A model generated the notes under the pieces. It was not told where the DNA came from and did not search any database. It saw nothing but the letters and a program-made list of their open reading frames with translations. DNA of 64,000 nucleotides from G965222535 sp965222535 (lineage in GTDB: Bacteria; Pseudomonadota; Gammaproteobacteria; HK1), in contig OZ244957.1 of assembly GCA_965222535.1 (NCBI GenBank), positions 2,356,001-2,420,000 of the forward strand, written 5' to 3'. The position numbers and the translations under genes were made by a program. Of this stretch, positions 16,550 through 24,289 are shown piece after piece (within the stretch, counting starts at the first letter, position 1; every line of letters starts with the position of its first letter).

Positions 16550-18400
16550 TTACAGCTTCAGCCGTTCCATGGTGTCGTTTGTCGGGACCCCGTCGGTGGT
16601 CCAGCCGCGCTGGGAATAATACTCAGGCAGCATCTGCGCCAAATCGCTGACGCGACCCTCCGCCGGGCCGGTATTCGCCGTTTCTGACAGCAAGCGTTTT
16701 GGCAAGGTATCGTCGGCTGCCGTAACGCCCGCGGCCAGATTAAACTGCCGCTCCAGATTCCAGACACGTTCACCGACGGCAAGCAAGCGCTCGACGCTCC
16801 AGTCGCCCTCACAGGCGGCGTCGATCTGCGGTGCAACATTGTCAAGGCTCCAAGCAAAGCTGGTAAACACGCAAAGCCCCGCAGAATCGAATACCGCCGT
16901 CGCATCTTGGAACGCTTTGACCAAGGCCGGTTTCCCTTCTATTGCCAGCGGATCGGTTTTCTCAGGGATACCAAGAACCTCAGAAGCGACGGTATAGCCG
17001 CGCAGGTGGCAGGCACCGCGATTTGACGTCGCGTAGGCCAATCCCATGCCCTGGATTCCCCGCGGATCGTAAGCCGGAAACTCTTGTCCTTTGACGGTCA
17101 TTGACAGTTCAGGGCGACCGTATTTTTCACACAATCGCTTTGAACCAAGCCCCAGATCGTTACCAAAGCCCTCGCCCTTGGCAGTCAGTTCGGCGGCTTT
17201 GCACAGCGCTTCCGCGGAGCCGAAACGCATCTCAATGCCCCCGGTTACGCTGTCGTCAATCGCACCGCTTTCATACAGCTCCATCGCCGCTGCCACCGTG
17301 GCCCCAAATGAGATCGGATCGATCGCATCCTCGTTGCAGATAAAATTGGCATAAGTCAGCGCCTCCAAGTCACCGACTCCAGTATCCGAACCCAAAGCCC
17401 ATGCCGCTTCGTACTCTAACCCGCCCGAGGCACCCCAGTACTCCGGTTTGTTCTTTACAGAAAAATGACCGTTATCGATTTTTGATATGCGACCACAGGC
17501 GATAGTGCAACCAAAGCAGGCGGCATTGGTCACCAGATTGGCCTTGCCGTCGCTGCTGCGCACCTTAGCCATCGCCTCGGCGGAGATACTGTGCGCGTTT
17601 TCAAAGCGCACTTCACGCATGTTGCGCGTGGGCATAGCACCGACTTCGTTGATCACATTCATCAACACCTGGGTGCCAAAAGTCGGTAGCCCCTGACCAG
17701 TGACGCCGTTTTCCGCAAGTACCTTCTTCTGCTCGGCGGTAACCCGCATAAAGCGTTTGGGGTCTTTGATTGAAGACATGCCGAGGGTACCGCGTACGGC
17801 AACCGCTTTGAGGTTTTTTGCAGCCATCACCGTGCCGACTCCAGAGCGACCGGCAGCGCGGTGCAGATCATTGACTATCGCCGAGTACAGACAACCCGCT
17901 TCCGCCGCCCGTCCGACACATGCAATACGCAGCGCTGGATCCTGATGTTCCTGATGCAGGGTCTCATCGGTCTTCCAAGCTGAAAGCCCCCACAGATGGG
18001 TTGCCGAGCGTAACTCTGCATTGCCGTTCTCGACATACAGGTAAACCGGTTGCGGCGACTTACCTTCAAAAATAAACATATCCCAGCCCGCGTTTTTAAT
18101 CTCGGCACCGATAAAACCGCCCGAATTTGAACAGGCGATGCAATTCGTCAGCGGGCTTTTGGTGACCACCGAATAACGCCCTCCAGTCGATGCCATCGTG
18201 CCGGTTAATGGGCCGGTAACCATGATCAGTTTATTCGCCGGTGACAGTGCATCACAGCGTGGATCGAGTTCTTCGCTGAGATATTTGCTGGCAAGTCCGC
18301 GCTGCCCGAGGTATTGCTGCGCCCATGCCACATTCAATGGCTCTTCAGAGCAGTTGCCATTGCTCAGATTGATACGTAGTACTTTACGGGTCCATCCCAT
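16550..18400 (-). CDS. Aldehyde:ferredoxin oxidoreductase, catalytic (tungsten/molybdenum) subunit
   Basis: Interconverts aldehydes and carboxylic acids with a bis-pyranopterin tungsten (or molybdenum) cofactor and one [4Fe-4S] cluster. The 616 residues match the family. The N-terminal MGWTRKVLRINLSNG and TGPLTGTMASTGGRYSVVTKSP are typical. Cluster ligands are Cys298, Cys301 and Cys305 (approximate) in ACFGCTIACGR and a fourth Cys near 508 in DSAGLCVF. YDPRGIQGMGLAYATSNRGACHLRGY is the pterin-binding segment. A strong AGGAGG lies 9 bases before the ATG. The ferredoxin subunit gene ends 14 bases upstream, so the pair is one operon. Aldehyde specificity cannot be read from sequence. Confidence 0.95.
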   Translation of the reverse strand: MGWTRKVLRINLSNGNCSEEPLNVAWAQQYLGQRGLASKYLSEELDPRCDALSPANKLIMVTGPLTGTMASTGGRYSVVTKSPLTNCIACSNSGGFIGAEIKNAGWDMFIFEGKSPQPVYLYVENGNAELRSATHLWGLSAWKTDETLHQEHQDPALRIACVGRAAEAGCLYSAIVNDLHRAAGRSGVGTVMAAKNLKAVAVRGTLGMSSIKDPKRFMRVTAEQKKVLAENGVTGQGLPTFGTQVLMNVINEVGAMPTRNMREVRFENAHSISAEAMAKVRSSDGKANLVTNAACFGCTIACGRISKIDNGHFSVKNKPEYWGASGGLEYEAAWALGSDTGVGDLEALTYANFICNEDAIDPISFGATVAAAMELYESGAIDDSVTGGIEMRFGSAEALCKAAELTAKGEGFGNDLGLGSKRLCEKYGRPELSMTVKGQEFPAYDPRGIQGMGLAYATSNRGACHLRGYTVASEVLGIPEKTDPLAIEGKPALVKAFQDATAVFDSAGLCVFTSFAWSLDNVAPQIDAACEGDWSVERLLAVGERVWNLERQFNLAAGVTAADDTLPKRLLSETANTGPAEGRVSDLAQMLPEYYSQRGWTTDGVPTNDTMERLKL

Positions 18401-18414
18401 GGTGAGGTTCCTCC

Positions 18415-18894
18415 TTATGCTTGTGGCCGATTACCGTCAATGCTTTGCACCGCCCATGCGCGCATCCGCTCATGTCCCAGTTGCTCTACATCGACCCAAG
18501 TAATGGCCTCGGTCGGACATGCCTTCGCGCACGCTGGATCACCGCCGCACAAATCGCATTTCATCACTTTACCGCTGTCGGCATTGTAATTGACAGTGCC
18601 GAAGGGGCAGGCAATGGTACACACCTTACATCCCACGCAGATCGCATCGACAACCTCTTTGGCGGCGGTTACCGGGTTGTGCACGATGGCGTCTACGGGG
18701 CAGGCGTGTAAGCACCAGGCCTCGGCGCATTGGGTGCAGGTATAGGGTGCAAAGCGCCCTTCGTAGTGGAACGTAAATACTTTAATTCGCGACTTTGACG
18801 GGTTAAACACACCTTCATTCTCGTATGAACACGCCATCTCGCATTGTAGACAGCCAGTGCATTTTTCCGCTTCCAACTTAAGTGCTTTTTGCAT
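18415..18894 (-). CDS. Ferredoxin-type 4x[4Fe-4S] subunit of aldehyde oxidoreductase (AorA-like)
   Basis: Polyferredoxin of 159 residues. Sixteen cysteines fall in four groups: CTGCLQCEMAC, CTQCAEAWCLHACP, CVGCKVCTIACP and CDLCGGDPACAKACP, enough for four [4Fe-4S] clusters. It probably carries electrons between the AOR catalytic subunit and the FAD subunit. The ORF opens at 18951, but MQKALKLEAEKCTGC at 18894 has GAGGT about 9 bases upstream and is the better start. The catalytic gene follows after 14 bases. Confidence 0.93.
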   Translation of the reverse strand: MQKALKLEAEKCTGCLQCEMACSYENEGVFNPSKSRIKVFTFHYEGRFAPYTCTQCAEAWCLHACPVDAIVHNPVTAAKEVVDAICVGCKVCTIACPFGTVNYNADSGKVMKCDLCGGDPACAKACPTEAITWVDVEQLGHERMRAWAVQSIDGNRPQA

Positions 18895-19198
18895 AGCTCG
18901 ACCTCGTTTGATGGATTGTTTTACAGCATCTGACAAGTAGCCAGTCAGCATACCGTGGAGGGACTTGGCATCGGGTGCTTTTCATCATGTGAAGCTGGCG
19001 ACAGAAGAGGTGCGGTGGGATGCCGATGCCACACCCATTTGCAAAGCTACAGAGTAGGGAGCCGATTACAGGTCAATTAATATCTCTAGGGAAACCTCGA
19101 AACCTGGGGTTTGAGGGAAGGGATAACTCGACATAGCGCATCACCTGTTTGGGTTATAATCCCTTTGTCCAATAAAGCATGCCCTAGAGGCACCTCGC
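18895..19198. other. Gap inside the AOR operon holding a dispersed repeat
   Basis: 304 bases between the MoaD-like gene and the ferredoxin-subunit gene, which read in the same direction. It contains a dispersed repeat at 19089-19198; the rest shows no gene. A second promoter for the ferredoxin and catalytic genes could lie here. Confidence 0.6.
19089..19198 (+). repeat. Dispersed CCTCGAAAA repeat
   Basis: Starts GGGAAACCTCGAAACCTGGG, runs through TTTGAGGGAAGGG, CATCACCTG and TTATAATCCCTTTGTCCAAT, and ends GGCACCTCGC. It directly abuts the stop of the MoaD-like gene. Confidence 0.82.
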
Positions 19199-19450
19199 TT
19201 ACCCCCCGGCGACAGGGGGGAAGATCGCCAACTCGTCATTCTCTTTGATCTGACGTGTGCTGTGCTTTGAAGCGGGTACGTAAATGCCGTTGATTAGCAC
19301 CAGATGCACTAATTCCGTCGGAACTCCGAGCTGTTCCATGATCATCGCCGGCGTTATCTCTGGGACGAACTCCATCACCGCCTGATTACGGTATGCATCC
19401 GCTGGCAGGTAGCTCGATAGTGATGCAAACAATTTAACGACAATACGCAC
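19199..19450 (-). CDS. MoaD/ThiS-like sulfur carrier protein
   Basis: Ubiquitin-fold protein of 83 residues ending in the Gly-Gly tail needed for thiocarboxylation (FPPVAGG). Such proteins supply sulfur for molybdopterin synthesis, and dedicated copies travel with tungsten AOR genes. KENDELAIFPPVAGG is the characteristic C-terminus. The ORF opens at 19510, but GTG at 19450 (VRIVVKLFASLSSYLP) has GGGAGGAG about 7 bases upstream, so I use it. It is the first gene of the AOR set. Its specific use for the tungsten cofactor is inferred from position. Confidence 0.86.
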   Translation of the reverse strand: MRIVVKLFASLSSYLPADAYRNQAVMEFVPEITPAMIMEQLGVPTELVHLVLINGIYVPASKHSTRQIKENDELAIFPPVAGG

Positions 19451-19787
19451 CTTTGCTCCTCCCAGAGTCAAACTATAACGTAGTCTGACAGCATACCACA
19501 AGCCCGACAAGCGGTGCCGAAAATCCGTCAGCGCTATGTTCTTCAGAATGCGGCAGGCCGACTTCCGCCGCGGGTAGCTCCCGCTATGGGGCTTGTCTAT
19601 TGAGGAAAGGGTTATAGACTCATGGGTACCTCGAAAAACTGCGCGAAACTAGTTTTCCGGGGTACCCTGCGGGGCTTGTCTATTGAGGGAAGGGTTATAA
19701 ATCCATAACACCAATGGGGGCTTACGCTACAGGCGATCATACCCCACCCCCATCCTATTCAAGGTTTTTTGAGATACCCATACGACC
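19451..19787. other. Divergent intergenic region filled with repeats
   Basis: 337 bases between the leftward AOR set and the rightward BKACE gene. 19587-19780 is dispersed repeat. Promoters for both directions must lie here or inside the repeat; none is clear enough to mark. Confidence 0.6.
19587..19780 (-). repeat. Compound dispersed repeat (partial plus full copy joined by a hairpin arm)
   Basis: A short piece GGGGCTTGTCTATTGAGG (19589-19606) leads into the arm GGTACCTCGAAAAACTGCGC / GTTTTCCGGGGTACC, then a full inverted copy from GCGGGGCTTGTCTATTGAGG to TTCAAGGTTTTTTGAGATAC. It ends 8 bases before the BKACE start, so the repeat forms that gene's whole leader. Confidence 0.85.
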
Positions 19788-20582
19788 ATGAAGCGAGCAC
19801 GACCAAAGATCATGGTGGCACCCAATGGCGCACGGCGTAGCAAGACTGACCATCCAGCGCTACCGCTTACTCTTGAGCAGATCCTCGCGACAGCGTGTGC
19901 CTGCCATCGGGCCGGCGCTGACGGTTTGCACCTGCATATCCGCGATGCGCAGGGAAAGCATACGTTGGATGTACAGCGGTACGGCGAGACCCTTTGCGCG
20001 CTTGCTGAAGCGGTGCCGACGATGCGAGTACAGATCACCACTGAAGCGGCCGGTGTTTTCGATACCGCAGCACAGTACGCCTGTTTGCAGCGCCTCGCGC
20101 CAGCATGGGCCAGCATCGCAGGGCGCGAAATGGCGCGTGATGCGCCGCTCGCCGCACGGATCTATGCGTGCGCCGCTGAACAGGGCACCAAGGTGCAGCA
20201 TATCCTCTATAGCATTGCGGATCTGCACCAGCTGAGGCGCTGGCAGCAGGATGGCACAGTCGGCGTACAACCGCTTGAGGTGCTGTTTGTGCTGGGTGCT
20301 TATAATCCGCCGCGACTAGGGCGTGCGGCACATCTGACGCCGTTGCTAACCGCTCTGCCGCAAGAATGGCGTTGGTCGGTGTGTGCGTTTGGCGCACAAG
20401 AGCAAGCCTGTTTGCTCGCCGCCGCCGCAGTCGCGGGCGCAACGGCAGCGGACTGGTTGCGGGTCGGTTTCGAGAATAACCTGCAAAGTCCGAGCGGCAG
20501 CCCATGGCGCGACAATGCGCAGGCGGTAGCGTCCCTGCTCAGCGCACTCAACGTTTCATCGGGGAATCCCGCTAGAGAATGA
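19788..20582 (+). CDS. BKACE-family (DUF849) beta-keto acid cleavage enzyme
   Basis: Family of zinc enzymes that cleave beta-keto acids with acetyl-CoA, such as 3-keto-5-aminohexanoate cleavage enzyme of lysine fermentation. The 264 residues carry PKIMVAPNGARRSKTDHPALP, GADGLHLHIRDAQGKHTLD (with the metal-binding His-x-His) and WLRVGFENNLQSPSG near the end. It is a little shorter than typical members (about 270-310). No ribosome site is visible; the leader is a dispersed repeat. It overlaps the next gene (ATGA), a class III aminotransferase, which suggests that the pair handles an amino acid and its keto product. Substrate unknown. Confidence 0.88.
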   Translation: MKRARPKIMVAPNGARRSKTDHPALPLTLEQILATACACHRAGADGLHLHIRDAQGKHTLDVQRYGETLCALAEAVPTMRVQITTEAAGVFDTAAQYACLQRLAPAWASIAGREMARDAPLAARIYACAAEQGTKVQHILYSIADLHQLRRWQQDGTVGVQPLEVLFVLGAYNPPRLGRAAHLTPLLTALPQEWRWSVCAFGAQEQACLLAAAAVAGATAADWLRVGFENNLQSPSGSPWRDNAQAVASLLSALNVSSGNPARE

Positions 20583-20596
20583 AAGAGGAGGCTTCT

Positions 20597-21919
20597 GTGT
20601 CACATGTTTTTCCGCGCCATTGTCATACCAGCTTGCCGACTGCGGTGGCTGGTGATGGCTGTTATCTTGTGGATGCCAACGGCAAGCGCTATTTTGACGC
20701 ATCAGGCGGAGCAGCGGTGTCTTGCCTTGGGCATTCCAATCGGCGTGTACGCAGCGCGATCAAGGACCAGTTGGATCGCCTAGCTTTTGCGCATACGCGC
20801 TTTTTCACTTCCCCGCCTGCCGAAGCGCTTGCCGATTTGTTGGTGGCTCATGCGCCGCAAGGGATTGAGCGGGTGTATTTTGTTTCCGGTGGATCGGAAG
20901 CCATTGAAGCGGCGATCAAATTGGCGCGGCAATACCATGTCGAACGCGGGCAAGCACAACGGCGACATCTGATTGCACGGCGCCAGAGCTATCACGGCAA
21001 TACTCTGGGGGCGTTGTCAGCCGGCGGCGATGTCGGTCGGCGCCAGATATACACCCCGCTGCTCATCCAGGTCAGCCATATCGCACCCTGCTATGAATAC
21101 GCCGAACGGGTTGTCGGTGAGAGCCTTGCAGAGTACGGTCAGCGCACCGCCAACGAGTTGGAGCGCGAGATTCTCCGCCTTGGCGCGGAAACCGTGATGG
21201 CTTTTATCGCCGAGCCAGTGGTTGGCTCAACGCTTGGCGCGGCACCCGCTGTTACCGGTTATTTTGCGCGCATCCGTGACATCTGCGATCGCTATGGGGT
21301 GTTGTTGATCCTTGATGAGGTGATGTGCGGCATGGGACGCACCGGGCATTTGTTTGCCTGTGAAGCGGATCACGTACGCCCGGACATTGTGTGCATCGCC
21401 AAGGGCTTAGGTGCTGGCTATCAGCCGCTTGGTGCGATGCTATGTGCGGCCAAGATCTATGCCACGATCGCCGAAGGCAGCGGCTTTTTCCAGCACGGTC
21501 ATACTTACTTGGGGCACCCAACGGCGACTGCGGCGGGGCTCGCGGTGCTACAGGAACTATTGGAACGCGACCTCATCACGCGCGTTCAGGTGCTGGGCGC
21601 GAAACTGCACGAAGCCTTGCATGCAGCCTTCGGTCAACACCCGCATGTCGGCGATATCCGCGGTCGTGGGCTTTTCTGCGGGCTTGAACTGGTCGCCGAT
21701 CGCGAAAGCAAAGCGCCGTTTGATCCGGCGTTTCGAGTTGCCGACAAGATCGAAAAAGCCGCTCTTGCCGCGGGCCTCATCTGCTACCCCATGTCAGGCA
21801 CCCGAGGGGATCAGCGCGGCGACCATGTACTGCTGGCACCACCGTTTATCATGTCCGACGATGACCCGCTGCTCATCGCCGCCAAACTCGCCGAAGCGAT
21901 TCATACGGTAGTGACGTAG
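20597..21919 (+). CDS. Class III pyridoxal-phosphate aminotransferase
   Basis: Omega-aminotransferase family protein of about 440 residues. VSGGSEAIEAAIKLARQYH contacts the PLP phosphate, LILDEVMCGMGRTG holds the PLP-pairing Asp, and CIAKGLGAGYQPLG holds the Schiff-base Lys; HTYLGHPTATAAGLAVL follows. The ORF opens with an ATG overlapping the BKACE stop (20579), but GAGGAGG at 20585-20591 sits at proper distance from GTG 20597, which I prefer. Its coupling to the BKACE gene suggests that it supplies or removes the amino group of the same substrate. Donor and acceptor are unknown. Confidence 0.9.
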   Translation: MSHVFPRHCHTSLPTAVAGDGCYLVDANGKRYFDASGGAAVSCLGHSNRRVRSAIKDQLDRLAFAHTRFFTSPPAEALADLLVAHAPQGIERVYFVSGGSEAIEAAIKLARQYHVERGQAQRRHLIARRQSYHGNTLGALSAGGDVGRRQIYTPLLIQVSHIAPCYEYAERVVGESLAEYGQRTANELEREILRLGAETVMAFIAEPVVGSTLGAAPAVTGYFARIRDICDRYGVLLILDEVMCGMGRTGHLFACEADHVRPDIVCIAKGLGAGYQPLGAMLCAAKIYATIAEGSGFFQHGHTYLGHPTATAAGLAVLQELLERDLITRVQVLGAKLHEALHAAFGQHPHVGDIRGRGLFCGLELVADRESKAPFDPAFRVADKIEKAALAAGLICYPMSGTRGDQRGDHVLLAPPFIMSDDDPLLIAAKLAEAIHTVVT

Positions 21920-21941
21920 CGCACCGCAAAAAAACACCATC

Positions 21942-22253
21942 GGGCACCTCGAAAAATGGCAATGGGATGGGGGGAGGATGAGGGAAGGGATATGCTCATT
22001 TGTAACGTGAGCGTTGATTTATACTCATGCTACTTGAAGATGCTTGATGGGTGAGGGAGACCGTTTTGTGCACCTCGTTGAGTCGCGCTGCATTTGACGC
22101 TCTGGAAAAGGGCTTCGGGCGAGGCTCTGGGATGAGAGCATGACAATAGCCCTATTCCTGCATCTTCAAGTAACACCGATATATAACCCTTTCCCCAATA
22201 GACAAGCCCCGCCGGGCACCTCGCAAAGCTAGTTTCGCGCAGTTTTTCGAGGT
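21942..22253 (+). repeat. Dispersed CCTCGAAAA repeat, interrupted
   Basis: The left half runs GGGCACCTCGAAAAATGGCA to GCGTTGATTTATACTCATG. The right half resumes at ATATATAACCCTTTCCCCAA with TAGACAAGCCCC, then the hairpin arm CACCTCGCAAAGCTAG / AGTTTTTCGAGGTG. The two halves together match the copy at 25757-25905. Confidence 0.86.
22031..22172. mobile_element. Small non-autonomous element (MITE-like) nested in a dispersed repeat
   Basis: 142 bases with exact 13-bp terminal inverted repeats, TACTTGAAGATGC and GCATCTTCAAGTA. It separates the two halves of a dispersed repeat. The interior includes CTCTGGAAAAGGGCTTCGGG and GCGAGGCTCTGGGATGAG, sequence also present in the array at 43683-44400. 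No coding capacity. Confidence 0.78.
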
Positions 22254-22411
22254 GGACCATCAGTTGTCAGGTAGCGTGCGCATAATGCAGTGGTTTATGA
22301 TGGATAGCGGACAGCCCTCCCGCAACCCAAGAGCGGGAAGGCGCTGTTGTTGGCTCATGCGTTTGCTGCAGCGCGCGTAAGCGTTGTCATAAGTTACTTT
22401 GAGGGGGTATT

Positions 22412-22972
22412 GTGCGTACCATAGGTGTATTTTGTGGTAGCAGCAGCGGTAGTGATGCGAAGTTTATCCGGGCCGCCGAAGCAGTTGGCGAGTTGATCGC
22501 CGGCTGTGGCAAAAGTCTGGTCTATGGCGGGTATCGTTACGGCGTTATGGGCGCGCTGGCGGGTGCGGCGTTAGCCAACGGCGGTCAGGTGATCGGCGTC
22601 ATTCCTCAAGGCATGTTCGGTGCCGATGCCATCCATCCTCAATTGACAGAAGTCTGTCTGACCGTCGACCTGAGTGCTCGCAAAGCAAAAATGGCAAGCC
22701 TTGCTGATGCTTTTATCTCATTACCGGGGGGTATCGGTACCTTGGATGAATTACTGGAGATGTGGGTGCTTTGCCAACTCAAGGTTCACTCCAAGCCTAA
22801 CGGCATACTGAACCTTGATGGTTACTATGATCAGCTTCTTGCATTTCTTGACGAGGCGGTGCGGTGTCAGTTTTTGGCGTCGCAGATCCGCCGGTTACTG
22901 ATTGAAGCACCCGAGCCAGAATTGCTACTGCAGCGCTTGCAGGCAGCCAGCGATGCGATGATGGATGAATAA
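22412..22972 (+). CDS. LOG family protein (nucleoside 5'-monophosphate phosphoribohydrolase type)
   Basis: Members split the N-glycosidic bond of nucleoside monophosphates; plant LOG releases cytokinins, and bacterial homologues act on AMP or related compounds. The 186 residues contain the Rossmann start VFCGSSSGSD, LVYGGYRYGVMGALA and the signature LPGGIGTLDELLE, with KPNGILNLDGYYDQLL following. The start is GTG at 22412 with GAGGGGG just upstream. It stands alone between repeats and the lipase gene. The physiological substrate is uncertain. Confidence 0.93.
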   Translation: MRTIGVFCGSSSGSDAKFIRAAEAVGELIAGCGKSLVYGGYRYGVMGALAGAALANGGQVIGVIPQGMFGADAIHPQLTEVCLTVDLSARKAKMASLADAFISLPGGIGTLDELLEMWVLCQLKVHSKPNGILNLDGYYDQLLAFLDEAVRCQFLASQIRRLLIEAPEPELLLQRLQAASDAMMDE

Positions 22973-23025
22973 AGGGGTGGTGGGGAACCACGCCGATAAA
23001 CTCGATACTTAAAGGGGAAGGAGTT

Positions 23026-24186
23026 ATGTCAAAGACGCTGTGCTTCAGTTTTGATGGCACTGGTAATGAACCGCAAGATGCGAATAAATTCGCCGCGAAT
23101 GAGAGCATCAGCAATGTACTGAAGCTGCATTTGTTGATGGGCGGTGGTATCGGGGCCGACCGCTCACAAACCAAGACGCCGAACCGAGGTACGCAGCAGA
23201 CCTATTATTACAATGGTGTTGGCACCCGTGATGAAGGGCAGTCGATACCCTTATTGGGCAAACTGTGGGCTTGGGGGACGAATAAGCTGGACTTGGCAGT
23301 GACGCCCAGTCTTGGTCATGCCGATGATATCTTGAGTGAAGCGATAGAAGATCTGAAACAGGAAGGCTACAGTGCTAACGATCGGCTGGCGATCTTCGGT
23401 TTCAGCCGCGGCGCGGCGTTGGCGAGGATTTTTGCTTGGCAGGTTGCCAATGAGCTTGGCTGCAAGGTCAGTTTTTTGGGTGTATTCGATACCGTGATAG
23501 CGTTAGCCAGAGACGCCGCGATTGATCACGCAGAGGATAAAAGCGACAGTGATATCGCGTTTCAGAACCTCACGCTGCATCCCAACATTGAGCGCGCGGT
23601 GCACCTGTTGGCGCTCGATGAGGATCGGATGTGGTTCACGCCGAAGTTGATGAACGTTGACCTTGAAAATCCTGATCGTATTTCAGAGGTCTGGCTTCCT
23701 GGGATCCACAGCGATGTCGGCGGCGGCTACTGGTTTGACGGGCTGTCCGATGTGGCGCTGGAGTTTATGATCAAGGAATGCGAAGCGGCACTCAAACAAG
23801 ATGTCTATATCTGCTCGGGTAAACATTTAGGTGGGATCAGCCAGTTGTTCGCCAATCAGCAGGGTGGTCAGGGGATGGCTGAAGTCACTAAAGACGATGT
23901 CGCCATTTATCCCATGCTGGATGGGCCGATACACTACCCCCGTGGGATCATGCGCTTGTCTCCCGATGCACCGCGCACAGTGTATGCCAGCGATAACGAT
24001 GTCCCAAGTACACAAGACGATCAACTGCCATTGCTGCATTGGTCGGTCAAGGCGCGCTTCGATAGGGTTGTGGACTACCGACCAGCGGCAGTAAGGGGGC
24101 TGAAGTTCCGCCTGTTACTGCCAAGCGGCAGGGTGAGTACGCCGATCGAAGGCATCAGCGAGTTGCGCCGATATACGCTGCCATAG
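23026..24186 (+). CDS. DUF2235 alpha/beta-hydrolase, Tle1-like phospholipase
   Basis: 386 residues of the DUF2235 / T6SS phospholipase effector Tle1 catalytic-domain family. The nucleophile elbow GFSRGA places the catalytic Ser at about 127, LGVFDTV the Asp at about 155 and LPGIHSDVGGGYW the His at about 228, so the triad looks complete. FSFDGTGNEP opens the protein as usual. There is no signal peptide. No VgrG, Hcp, PAAR or immunity-like gene is adjacent, so it may be an orphan effector, a non-secreted lipase, or one delivered by a system elsewhere. AAGGAG precedes the ATG. Confidence 0.87.
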   Translation: MSKTLCFSFDGTGNEPQDANKFAANESISNVLKLHLLMGGGIGADRSQTKTPNRGTQQTYYYNGVGTRDEGQSIPLLGKLWAWGTNKLDLAVTPSLGHADDILSEAIEDLKQEGYSANDRLAIFGFSRGAALARIFAWQVANELGCKVSFLGVFDTVIALARDAAIDHAEDKSDSDIAFQNLTLHPNIERAVHLLALDEDRMWFTPKLMNVDLENPDRISEVWLPGIHSDVGGGYWFDGLSDVALEFMIKECEAALKQDVYICSGKHLGGISQLFANQQGGQGMAEVTKDDVAIYPMLDGPIHYPRGIMRLSPDAPRTVYASDNDVPSTQDDQLPLLHWSVKARFDRVVDYRPAAVRGLKFRLLLPSGRVSTPIEGISELRRYTLP

Positions 24187-24289
24187 CGCTTTGGGTGGCA
24201 GGCTGCTGTTTGTCATCAGTACCGCTTCAGGTTTTTTTACGCTGACCGCCCCGCACCCCGCACCCCGCACCTCTCGCCCTTCAAAGCAC

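Larger units (their letters stand above)
21920..22411. other. Repeat-filled intergenic region before the LOG gene
   Basis: 492 bases. 21942-22253 is a dispersed repeat interrupted by another small element. From 22254 to 22411 nothing is recognised apart from the LOG ribosome site GAGGGGG at 22401-22407. Confidence 0.6.
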
